From Methanomassiliicoccales archaeon (lineage in GTDB: Archaea > Thermoplasmatota > Thermoplasmata > Methanomassiliicoccales > JACIVX01): 19,647 nt of DNA. The notes below the pieces were generated by a model, which ran no database searches, was not told the origin of the DNA, and saw only the letters and a list, made by a program, of their open reading frames with translations. The stretch is from NCBI GenBank assembly GCA_028682925.1, contig JAJRAG010000115.1, forward strand, positions 1 through 19,647, in the 5' to 3' direction. A program made the translations under genes and the position numbers. Within the stretch, counting starts at the first letter, position 1, and each line of letters begins with the position of its first letter. Below are positions 1 to 6,760 of the stretch, in pieces.

Positions 1-945
1 ATCTTCGACCTGGATGCCGACCACATCAAAGGCAGCGAGGGTTTGTCCTATGAGGACATGCTCGCAAAGGTGAAGAAAGAGATGATCAGACTCCTCGATG
101 ATTTCATCATGGGTGACCTAGGCTTCAACTCGAACGATGTCAAGGTCGTTTTCTCAGGAGGCAGGGGATACCACGTCCATGTGTTCGATCCACGTGTGAC
201 GGGTCTCAAGAGCCATGAGAGGAGGGAGATAGTCGATTACATCACTGGGACCGACCTCGACTTGAACTGGGTTTTCGAGGAGAAGGCGTTTGAGAAGCGC
301 CAGTTCAAGCAGACGACCAGGGTTCACAAATCCAGACTCCTCCCGCCTGACGCCTCGACCGGTTGGAGAAGGAGGATGAGGGATGGGATCGAGATGCTCA
401 TGCGCGACATGGAAGGACTCTCTCTGCAGGACGTCAGGAGCAGATATGATGTCGCTGGAGATGCACCTGAAAAGGTACTGGCTGAGATGATGAATGACCT
501 GTTCCTAAGGCGCGGTGGGAAATGCGGCATGGAAATCCTGATCCAGAAAGACACGCTCGAGGTGTTCTCGAACCAGAGGAGCCAGGCCCTATTCCTCAAG
601 ATAGTGGAGGGGGACATCAAGCGCTCGTTGGAAGGACAAGTCGACGAGCCCGTCACGAGCGACATCAAGAGACTCATAAGGTTGCCGCAATCCCTCCACG
701 GGAAGACTGGTTTGAGGGTGGTGCCCATGAACAGGGACGATCTGGATGAGTTCGACCCGCTGAGAGATGCCGTGTCTGAAATATTTCCCGACGATCCAGT
801 GACGGTGAATCTCGAGAATAGGGTCGACGTCCGCCTTCGCGGGGAACGATTCTCTCTGCGGGGGACCGTCGAAGTGCCGACATTTGTTGCTGTTTTCCTC
901 ATCTGCAGGAGAAATGCGACCATTCCAGTGGGCGCAGAGAACTAG
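1..945 (+). CDS. priS: DNA primase, small catalytic subunit PriS (5' end missing)
   Basis: Catalytic subunit of the archaeal/eukaryotic-type primase, which makes the primers for DNA replication together with PriL. The frame is open from base 1, so the N-terminal part lies outside the window; 314 residues are visible. The first visible codons read FDLDADH, the metal-binding DxD motif of the AEP primase fold. Visible residues 52-61 read SGGRGYHVHV, the second signature with its active-site His. A third conserved block, RLPQSLHGKTGLRV, is encoded from about base 676 and belongs to the nucleotide-binding motif. These three motifs in this order identify PriS with little doubt. The C-terminal part (about 770-942) is less conserved. 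The stop is TAG at 943-945. PriL is not in this window. The in-frame TTG at base 43 is not the start, because the catalytic DxD lies upstream of it. Confidence 0.95.
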   Translation: MFDLDADHIKGSEGLSYEDMLAKVKKEMIRLLDDFIMGDLGFNSNDVKVVFSGGRGYHVHVFDPRVTGLKSHERREIVDYITGTDLDLNWVFEEKAFEKRQFKQTTRVHKSRLLPPDASTGWRRRMRDGIEMLMRDMEGLSLQDVRSRYDVAGDAPEKVLAEMMNDLFLRRGGKCGMEILIQKDTLEVFSNQRSQALFLKIVEGDIKRSLEGQVDEPVTSDIKRLIRLPQSLHGKTGLRVVPMNRDDLDEFDPLRDAVSEIFPDDPVTVNLENRVDVRLRGERFSLRGTVEVPTFVAVFLICRRNATIPVGAEN

Positions 946-992
946 GAACGTCCTTTCTACGTCTTCGTTTCTGGCCTTTGGGAATCAGGCGG

Positions 993-1003
993 AAAAGTAT
1001 TTA
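993..1003 (+). promoter_or_regulatory. TATA-type promoter for the four-TM protein
   Basis: The AT-rich element aaaagtattta lies in the 91-bp gap after priS. Its centre is about 39 nt upstream of the ATG at 1037. Archaeal transcription starts about 25 nt after the TATA centre, so the predicted leader is only about 10 nt. No Shine-Dalgarno motif is visible before the ATG, which fits a short leader. The promoter is inferred from sequence only. Confidence 0.5.
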
Positions 1004-1036
1004 TGTTGACCTAGTCATTTTTCGCTTCGAAATCAA

Positions 1037-1867
1037 ATGGAAAAGGGCAGGGTGGCGTTGGAGGGTGGATGGCGACTCGAGCGCATCCGCCGTATGAAGC
1101 TCTATTTGTACATCATCCAGATAGTCTTGGCAGTCGCCATCACAGTATTCCTAATCGTCATAGGGAAGGGATTCTCCCTCAAACCGTTCTATCTTCCAGT
1201 CAACTCGTTCATCTACTTCGTGCTGCTCATGGGATTGATCATCGGAGCTGAGAGCTTCTTCTTCAGGGTGCTAGAGATAAGACTCTCGCAAAGCGCCAGC
1301 TCAAAGTACTACATGGCGAAAAAGTTCACGAGAAGGGCGATAATCATAATCGCTATCTCGGTCGTGATCGTGGTCGTGCTCTGGGTTCCATTCGTGTCGC
1401 AGGCCATCGAGGACCAGCTAAGCGACTCAGGGAATGTCGGAAATGTCAAGGACTTCACGAACAAAGACCCACTCGGACTGACAGGCGTCGATCGCATAGC
1501 GATCAGAAGCATCGGAAAGACGGCCAATGTTTACATCGTGTCGGAAGGCAATTACGTTGACAACCAGAACAACATGAGCTATCTGGCGAGCCACAGGATA
1601 AACAGCAACAATTATTATGTCGATGTGAATCAGCCTTCGTTCTCGTTCGCCTTCCCAGACACAGTATACGGGACATACTACATCGTGGTCGAGGACCTAG
1701 GAGGCACACCCACTCAGATCTCATACACTCTCCAGAAGAACATATCGTCCACCACCCTGGACAATGTGCCGATATTTGCGCTCATATTCGCAGTCATCTA
1801 TGCCTTCGCGATAGTCTATCTGAGATTCCTCATGAGAAAGCATGTAAAAGGGGCAATCTATCGGTAG
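1037..1867 (+). CDS. Four-TM membrane protein with extracytoplasmic beta-rich domain, unknown function
   Basis: I do not recognise a named family. The 276-residue protein has three hydrophobic segments near the N-terminus (about residues 22-43, 55-75 and 97-117) and one near the C-terminus (about 247-269), ending in a basic cytoplasmic tail. Residues about 118-245 form a polar Asn-, Tyr- and Val-rich stretch with repeated YYV/YIV strands. This looks like a small beta-sandwich held outside the membrane between TM3 and TM4. The ATG at 1037 is chosen because a TATA element ends 34 nt upstream; an internal ATG at 1094 would start just before TM1 and is the alternative. The stop overlaps the convergent radical SAM gene by 10 bp. 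Function is unknown; a surface sensor or envelope role is only a guess. Confidence 0.8.
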   Translation: MEKGRVALEGGWRLERIRRMKLYLYIIQIVLAVAITVFLIVIGKGFSLKPFYLPVNSFIYFVLLMGLIIGAESFFFRVLEIRLSQSASSKYYMAKKFTRRAIIIIAISVVIVVVLWVPFVSQAIEDQLSDSGNVGNVKDFTNKDPLGLTGVDRIAIRSIGKTANVYIVSEGNYVDNQNNMSYLASHRINSNNYYVDVNQPSFSFAFPDTVYGTYYIVVEDLGGTPTQISYTLQKNISSTTLDNVPIFALIFAVIYAFAIVYLRFLMRKHVKGAIYR

Positions 1868-2700
1868 AATGCACAGCACTTTTCTCGCACTTCGAGTTCG
1901 AGACCGCTTTCCTTCGCGATTGCCACTGTTCTCCGGGACGGGGTGGCTATTCCTGAGATTCCGGCATCGATGCAATCGACCTCCAGAGCCCAATTCCCTC
2001 GTGGCCGCATACACCCCAGAAGAACTGGACATCTCAAGTTGTCAGTCGCTTCCTTGATGAAGTCGACCACTCGAGCGTCGTCGACCGGTGGAGGTTTGTA
2101 TTGCGGACTCCCGTTCGGAGGCATGAGAACCAGTACGACGAGGGCGGAAATATCGAATTCCCTAACGAGACTGAGGGCCGCCCGTTCCCCTTCGTTAGTC
2201 TTGGAGAGCCCGACACAGATATGAGGTACGACCCCCTCCGCTCCGGAATCGAACAGATTCACGAGCGTTTCCCGATACGCGTCAGGACCGACGCGAAGAT
2301 GCATTAGGCCCCGTATGACCCGTCTGTCCTGGACGACGTCGACAGAGAGACGGTCTGGCGAGGCTCGGACAAGAGATTCTGCCGATTTGCGGTCCAAAAG
2401 GCCCGTGTGGGCATTGATCAAAAGAGCGGATTCTCTCTTCACCTGCGCGATCACATCCATGTAGGGTCCCAACGGAATCCTTCCGTTTCGGTCACATCCT
2501 CCGCTGATGAGGAATCCGTTGCCATTTCTCGCTGTGAGGCCGCGTGCATACTTCAGCAGTGCGTCTGGGTCTGCGACGGGGATCATCTGTTTCAAGTATC
2601 TCCCTCGACAATGATCGCATTGGAGTTCGCACTGCGTTCCGGTGACGGAGATCGAGGGGAATTTCGAGCCGGGCTGGAAGACGACGATCTTGTTCAGCAT
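1858..2700 (-). CDS. Radical SAM protein, biotin-synthase-homologue type (possible lipoyl synthase component)
   Basis: Predicted to bind a [4Fe-4S] cluster and cleave S-adenosylmethionine. Counting from the ATG at 2700 (280 residues), Cys24, Cys28 and Cys31 form the CxxxCxxC radical SAM motif in the context SVTGTQCELQCDHC. ISGG at 65-68 is the SAM-binding glycine motif. A compact (beta/alpha) barrel follows, with no extra Cys-rich or B12 domain seen. The SVTGT..C..xC..C context resembles the uncharacterised biotin synthase homologues (COG1856 as I recall it). That group is related to the two-protein archaeal lipoyl synthases LipS1/LipS2, so a lipoyl role is an inference. The frame is open upstream to 2832, but that would run antisense through rpl18a and across its promoter. 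The ATG at 2700 lies about 32 nt from the shared TATA palindrome. No partner LipS or lipoate ligase gene is adjacent. Confidence 0.82.
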   Translation of the reverse strand: MLNKIVVFQPGSKFPSISVTGTQCELQCDHCRGRYLKQMIPVADPDALLKYARGLTARNGNGFLISGGCDRNGRIPLGPYMDVIAQVKRESALLINAHTGLLDRKSAESLVRASPDRLSVDVVQDRRVIRGLMHLRVGPDAYRETLVNLFDSGAEGVVPHICVGLSKTNEGERAALSLVREFDISALVVLVLMPPNGSPQYKPPPVDDARVVDFIKEATDNLRCPVLLGCMRPRGNWALEVDCIDAGISGIATPSRRTVAIAKESGLELEVREKCCAFYR

Positions 2701-2726
2701 CTCAAGATCGAATGTCTTCGGAGGCA

Positions 2727-2737
2727 AAAGCTTTATT
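2727..2737. promoter_or_regulatory. Shared AT-rich palindromic promoter between radical SAM gene and rpl18a
   Basis: The sequence aaagctttatt lies in the 70-bp divergent gap. It contains the palindrome aaagcttt, so it reads as a TATA-like box in both directions. Its centre is about 39 nt from the rpl18a ATG (2771) and about 32 nt from the radical SAM ATG (2700). Both distances fit short or absent leaders. Another TATA box could be hidden, so bidirectional use is inferred. Confidence 0.5.
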
Positions 2738-2770
2738 CGGTTGATACTGTTCCTCGTGCTCGGAGATACG

Positions 2771-3001
2771 ATGAAAGCATTCAGAGCAATTGGTTCTTTC
2801 AAGATCAGCAGTCGTGGATGGCAGAAGTTCAACGTCGAGATTGCAGCTGAAGATGAGAAAGCTGCGACGGAGAGGGTGATGTCAAACCTAGGGAGTCATC
2901 ATCGCGTTGGCAGGCGTGACATTAGAGTGAACGAGATGACTCCGATCCCTCTAGAAAGTGTCACTGACCCAGTCGTCAGGCATTTGATCGGGGGACCGTG
3001 A
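2771..3001 (+). CDS. rpl18a: Large-subunit ribosomal protein LX (L18a, eL20)
   Basis: A 76-residue archaeal ribosomal protein of the LX/eL20 (L18a) family, part of the 50S subunit. It begins MKAFRAIGSFK and contains the conserved SSRGWQKFNVEIAAEDE block, then a central SNLGSHHRVGRRDIRV segment. The length is typical of archaeal LX. The frame is open further upstream, but the ATG at 2771 starts exactly where family members start. It is preceded by ggagat three bases upstream and by a TATA-like box at 2727-2737. Its stop TGA (2999-3001) shares one base with the prefoldin ATG, so translation is probably coupled. It leads the rpl18a-pfdA-ftsY operon, a conserved euryarchaeal gene order. Confidence 0.95.
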   Translation: MKAFRAIGSFKISSRGWQKFNVEIAAEDEKAATERVMSNLGSHHRVGRRDIRVNEMTPIPLESVTDPVVRHLIGGP

Positions 3002-3423
3002 TGGACGAAAGAGAGCTGCAACAGTCTCTGGCGTCCCTCGAACTATTGCGGGCTCAACTTCAGAGTCTGGCGGAACAGCAGCAGATCATTCAATTGTCGT
3101 TAGAGGAGAACTCGAGGGCGAAGGATACCCTGCTAAGCCTCAAAGACGCGCCAGTCGATTCCGAGATCCTCGTCCCGATTGGCGGCAGTTCCTTCGCTTT
3201 CACGAAAGTGGGGTCGAACTCCAGAGTGATAATAGGGGTCGGGAGTGGCATTTCGATCGAAAAGCCCATCGATGAAGCGGTGAAGATCATAGATGAGAGG
3301 ATCAAGGAGATGGTTGAGACGTTCAACAAGCTGGGAGAGAGGAGGTCGTCCATAGAGGCGCAGAGCTCCAAGCTCTCTCAGCAAGTGCAGCAGGAATACC
3401 AGAGGATGCAGAAGCGATCCTAG
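3001..3423 (+). CDS. pfdA: Prefoldin alpha subunit
   Basis: Subunit of the hexameric prefoldin chaperone, which captures unfolded polypeptides and passes them to the thermosome. The 140 residues show two long amphipathic coiled-coil helices (about 1-48 and 88-138). They flank a beta-hairpin region with the signature EILVPIGGSSFAFTKV and a following VGSGISIEKP turn, as in archaeal alpha prefoldins. The ATG at 3001 overlaps the rpl18a stop as TGATG. A GTG three bases earlier is possible but adds only one Met. The gap to ftsY is five bases. Linkage to LX and FtsY is the standard euryarchaeal arrangement and supports the assignment. Confidence 0.95.
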   Translation: MDERELQQSLASLELLRAQLQSLAEQQQIIQLSLEENSRAKDTLLSLKDAPVDSEILVPIGGSSFAFTKVGSNSRVIIGVGSGISIEKPIDEAVKIIDERIKEMVETFNKLGERRSSIEAQSSKLSQQVQQEYQRMQKRS

Positions 3424-3428
3424 GACCG

Positions 3429-4388
3429 GTGGTCCGATTGTTTGAGTCGCTTAAGAAGAAACTCTTTGGCCTGAAGAAGAAGGCGACCGAGGTTGCTCCA
3501 GAGCAAGAGAAGATAATAGGCGACAGTGGAAGGGGCATAAATGAAAGCAAGCTTGACGAGCTATTGTGGGATTTGGAGGTAATACTGCTCGAGGCGGACG
3601 TCGCCTTGCCTGTTGTCGAGGAGATGAAGGACAGCGTCAAGACTAATCTTCTGGGCAAGAAGGTCGATAGGAAGTATGATGTTTCAGATGCTGTGGAGAT
3701 CGCGCTCAAGGGTGCGGTGGAGGCCGTTTTGAAGGACAACGAGTTCGACTTCGACGCTTTCGTGAAGTCAAGGACCAGACCCGTCGTAATCATGTTCGTT
3801 GGTATCAACGGAACAGGCAAGACCACTGCCATAGCGAAAATCGGCAACCGCCTTCAGAAGATGGGGCTGAGCTCGGTACTGTCCGCATCGGATACGTTCC
3901 GAGCAGGAGCGATCGAACAGCTGACGATCCATGGGGACAGACTCGGTTGCAGAGTGATAAAGCATAAGGCTGGAAGCGACCCCGCGGCTGTCGCGTACGA
4001 CGCCGTCGAGCATGCCAAAGCGAGGAAAAGAGACGTCGTGCTGGTCGATACGGCGGGAAGGATGCAGACGAACGTGAATCTGATGGACGAGATGAAGAAG
4101 ATCAAGAAGGTCATCAAGCCGGACCTTGTCATTTTTGTGGGGGACGCTTTGGCGGGCAATGACGCTGTCGAGCAGGCCAAGACATTCGACGATGAGGTCG
4201 GGATAGATGCCGTGATTCTGACGAAGATTGATGCGGACGCCCGAGGCGGTGCCGCTCTCTCGATCGCGCACGCGGTTCACAAACCGATTGCGTTCGTTTC
4301 TACTGGACAGGATTACGAATCATTCGCGAAGTTCGATAGCAAGTGGATGGTCGACCGGCTTTTCTCCGAGAAGGGACAGGCCGCATAA
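3429..4388 (+). CDS. ftsY: Signal recognition particle receptor FtsY
   Basis: SRP-family GTPase and membrane-associated receptor for SRP54-ribosome complexes in co-translational protein targeting. The 319-residue protein has an N domain (about 30-115) after a Lys-rich amphipathic N-terminus that may contact the membrane. The G domain carries P-loop GINGTGKTT (125-133), DTFRAGAIEQL (155-165), DTAGR (207-211), TKID (265-268) and a closing GQDYESFAKFDSKWMVDRLF-like segment typical of FtsY. There is no long acidic A domain, which is usual for archaea. The start is GTG at 3429, five bases after pfdA. The N-terminal MVRLFESLKKKLFGLKK looks like a genuine FtsY start. The stop is TAA at 4386-4388. 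SRP54 is not in the window. Confidence 0.95.
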   Translation: MVRLFESLKKKLFGLKKKATEVAPEQEKIIGDSGRGINESKLDELLWDLEVILLEADVALPVVEEMKDSVKTNLLGKKVDRKYDVSDAVEIALKGAVEAVLKDNEFDFDAFVKSRTRPVVIMFVGINGTGKTTAIAKIGNRLQKMGLSSVLSASDTFRAGAIEQLTIHGDRLGCRVIKHKAGSDPAAVAYDAVEHAKARKRDVVLVDTAGRMQTNVNLMDEMKKIKKVIKPDLVIFVGDALAGNDAVEQAKTFDDEVGIDAVILTKIDADARGGAALSIAHAVHKPIAFVSTGQDYESFAKFDSKWMVDRLFSEKGQAA

Positions 4389-4485
4389 TCTGCTGACAAC
4401 TCGGAGCCATCATTGAATCCGAATGACAGATTGCGGTGATAGCATAGATAGAACGGTGCAATTGGCGAGTTGCGACCGGAAGCCG

Positions 4486-5739
4486 CTACAGTCCAGTTAT
4501 CTGATTCGGGTAGCAGAGCGACGCCATCAGCACCGCGAAGACCTTCGCGTCGGAGACCATGTTCTCGATCTTCGAGTATTCGTTCACGCTGTGAGCGTTC
4601 TCGTCGACTGTCTGCCACGCATAGGCCTCGAAGCCAGCGAGCCGGAACAGATTCGCACACGTTCCTCCGCCGATGCCTCTCGCGACCGGCTCGATGCTCT
4701 TCACGGTCTTCACCGCCTGCACCAGCGACTTCATTCCCTCGGAATCTATGCTTGAAGGTGGCCCGCCCTTCGTCATCTGTTCCGTCGAAAGCTCAATGTC
4801 CGCGCCGGTCCGATCTTCGAAGACCTTGGCAATCCTCTTGATGGTCTTCATGACCTCATCGAGATCGTATTGCGGAAGCAATCTCATGTCAATGTAAAAA
4901 ACGTCCTCGCCTGGTACGGTGTTTATGTTCCCCACGGTCTGATGACGTTTCGTCGGCTCGAAGGTCGAGTTCGGGGGTATGAATATGTTGTCGGTCTTTC
5001 CATATTTCTGAGACAGGTGGTCTAGCAGGAAGGTCATGAACTGGGACCCGACCTTCATCGCGTTGATCCCTTTCTCTGGCGTCGAAGCGTGTGTCTGTTT
5101 TCCCTCGACGGTGACCTTGAGCCACATGACGGATTTCTCGGCGACCTCTATGACCGACCCGTCCGGGACACCGTAGTCGGGGACGTAGATTGTGTCGCCG
5201 CTTCTGAAAACCCCCTCCCGGATCAGGAACTTGATGCCCTTGTCGCTCCCCCGCTCCTCGTCCGCCACGATCGCCAGGCCCATCGTCCTTTCCCCATCCA
5301 GGGAAAGCTCGTTCAAGGCTCTCGCCGCAAATAGCGAGGCGATTATGGCCTGTCCGTTGTCCTCGGCTCCAAGTCCGTACAGCTTTCCATCGACGACTCT
5401 CGGCGAGAAAGGAGGATAGGACCAAGCGTCAAGGTCGCCAGGAGTCACGGTGTCCATGTGCGTGACGATCCATGCGGTCTGGTCCGTCGACCCTCTCTTC
5501 CTGGCCACAATGTTCGGTCTGAGGCGAAGACGAACTCTTTCGTCGAGGGCGTCGAACATCTCGACATCTTCGAACCCGCAACGCTTCACAAGTTCCTTCA
5601 GATACCTTGCTCGCTCGAACTCACCGTCCCCGCCGTTCTCAGGGCCGATGGCTGGGATGCGCAGGAGCTCGCCCAGCTCCCCGATCATTTCCTCCTTGTG
5701 GGCGTCGATGGATGAAAGAATTTGCTCTATGGATGACAT
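4486..5739 (-). CDS. M20-family metallohydrolase (ArgE/DapE/carboxypeptidase type)
   Basis: Predicted cytoplasmic di-zinc amidohydrolase or peptidase of the M20 family. Counting from the ATG at 5739 (417 residues), it has THMDTV with metal ligand His94 and Asp96, GAEDNG with Glu126/Asp127, and the catalytic acid pair DEERGSD (Glu161/Glu162). HASTPEKG (His217) lies in the dimerisation lid domain. A C-terminal ENAHSVNEY block provides the last metal His, so all ligands are present. Substrate cannot be told from sequence; acetylornithine deacetylase, succinyl-diaminopimelate desuccinylase and dipeptidase are all possible. An ATG at 5754 would add five residues. The inner ATG is preferred because gaggag lies four bases before it and a TATA element at 5771-5780 predicts transcription starting between the two ATGs. 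The gene converges on ftsY with a 97-bp gap. Confidence 0.9.
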   Translation of the reverse strand: MSSIEQILSSIDAHKEEMIGELGELLRIPAIGPENGGDGEFERARYLKELVKRCGFEDVEMFDALDERVRLRLRPNIVARKRGSTDQTAWIVTHMDTVTPGDLDAWSYPPFSPRVVDGKLYGLGAEDNGQAIIASLFAARALNELSLDGERTMGLAIVADEERGSDKGIKFLIREGVFRSGDTIYVPDYGVPDGSVIEVAEKSVMWLKVTVEGKQTHASTPEKGINAMKVGSQFMTFLLDHLSQKYGKTDNIFIPPNSTFEPTKRHQTVGNINTVPGEDVFYIDMRLLPQYDLDEVMKTIKRIAKVFEDRTGADIELSTEQMTKGGPPSSIDSEGMKSLVQAVKTVKSIEPVARGIGGGTCANLFRLAGFEAYAWQTVDENAHSVNEYSKIENMVSDAKVFAVLMASLCYPNQITGL

Positions 5740-5770
5740 GAAACTCCTCGACATTGAAGCGTATTGCGCA

Positions 5771-5780
5771 TATTAAATTG
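5771..5780 (-). promoter_or_regulatory. TATA-type promoter for the M20 hydrolase
   Basis: Read on the minus strand the element is caatttaata. Its centre is about 25 nt upstream of 5750, so transcription should begin just before the ATG at 5739 and after the ATG at 5754. A second AT-rich run at 5791-5800 could serve instead. This is inferred from spacing only. Confidence 0.4.
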
Positions 5781-5860
5781 TTGTCTGGTGTTTATTGTGT
5801 TTTGCAACTGAGCCTGGGACGACCCGTCAAGCCGCAACAAATCGGTGCCGTGTCGGATGA

Positions 5861-6724
5861 CTATGGGTAAGTGTGAAAACCTTTGCCGGTCTTCCTTCCG
5901 AGCCAGCCGGCCTGGACATACCTTCTGAGCAGAGGACAGGGACGGTACTTAGGATCGCCGTACTCGGTGTAGAGCACTTCCATGATGCTGAGGCAAACAT
6001 CAAGACCGACCAGATCCCCAAGCTCCAAAGGACCCATCGGGTGGTTCGCTCCCAACTTCATCACCTGGTCGATCGTCTCTGCGCTGGCCACGCCTTCCAT
6101 CAAACAATAGGCCGCGTCGTTGATCATCGGTACGAGCATTCGATTCAGAGCGAACCCGGGAAAGTCGCTGACCTCCATCGGGGTCTTGCCCATCCTCGTC
6201 GCGAGCGATTTGACCGTCTCCATAGTCTCCCTCGAAGTCTGGATCGCTCTTATGACCTCGACGAGCTTCATGACCTGAACTGGGTTGACGAAGTGCATTC
6301 CAATCACCCTGTCTGGCCTTTTCGTTGCGGCAGCCAGCTCCGTTATCGGGATCGATGATGTGTTCGACGCGATGATGGTGCCGGGACGACAAATCCTGTC
6401 CAGGGCGCTCAGCACGTCCTTCTTCGTCCTCTTATCCTCAATGACCGCTTCAATGACAACATCGGAATCGGCCAGGTCCTCGAGCGACAGCGTGCCTCTT
6501 ACTCGAGAGAGCACTGCGGCCTTGTCATCTTCAGTCATCTTGCCCTTCTCTACCGCCTTCGAGAGACTCTTCTCGATCCTGTTCATCCCACCACGAACGA
6601 ATGATTCCTCGACGTCGCGCATAACGACCTGGAATCCCGCTTGAGCCGCAATCTGAGCGATGCCGCTCCCCATGGTGCCCGCTCCTACGATCCCGATGCT
6701 CTTGAGCTCGACCTCAGCTCCCAT
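5861..6724 (-). CDS. hbd: 3-hydroxyacyl-CoA (3-hydroxybutyryl-CoA) dehydrogenase
   Basis: NAD(P)-dependent oxidoreductase interconverting acetoacetyl-CoA and 3-hydroxybutyryl-CoA, or longer homologues. The 287-residue length matches the short monofunctional Hbd/PaaH type. The N-terminal Rossmann domain has GIVGAGTMGSG (11-21). The active site shows SNTSSIPIT (120-128), catalytic His144 in GMHFVNPVQ, Glu156, and Asn194 in FALNR. The C-terminal helical domain carries HPMGPLELGDLVGLD (228-242). The ATG at 6724 has a strong Shine-Dalgarno ggaggt six bases upstream (6731-6736). It lies 36 bp after the thiolase stop on the same strand, so the two are probably one operon. Whether it works in butyryl-CoA synthesis, beta-oxidation or another C4 route is not decided by the sequence. 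No crotonase is in the window. Confidence 0.93.
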   Translation of the reverse strand: MGAEVELKSIGIVGAGTMGSGIAQIAAQAGFQVVMRDVEESFVRGGMNRIEKSLSKAVEKGKMTEDDKAAVLSRVRGTLSLEDLADSDVVIEAVIEDKRTKKDVLSALDRICRPGTIIASNTSSIPITELAAATKRPDRVIGMHFVNPVQVMKLVEVIRAIQTSRETMETVKSLATRMGKTPMEVSDFPGFALNRMLVPMINDAAYCLMEGVASAETIDQVMKLGANHPMGPLELGDLVGLDVCLSIMEVLYTEYGDPKYRPCPLLRRYVQAGWLGRKTGKGFHTYP

Positions 6725-6760
6725 CGTCTAACCTCCAGTACATTACTCCAATGCGCATTC

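Noticed and set aside
1..42. Start of priS at the TTG at 43
   Set aside because: The essential FDLDAD motif is encoded upstream of it, so the gene must begin before the window.
324..923. Minus-strand open frame of 199 codons
   Set aside because: It is a shadow of priS, whose three catalytic motifs are on the plus strand; the product is Ser/Arg-rich and featureless.
4389..4485. Possible small gene or RNA between convergent ftsY and the M20 gene
   Set aside because: Only 97 bp, with no open frame, stable hairpin or RNA motif that I can support.
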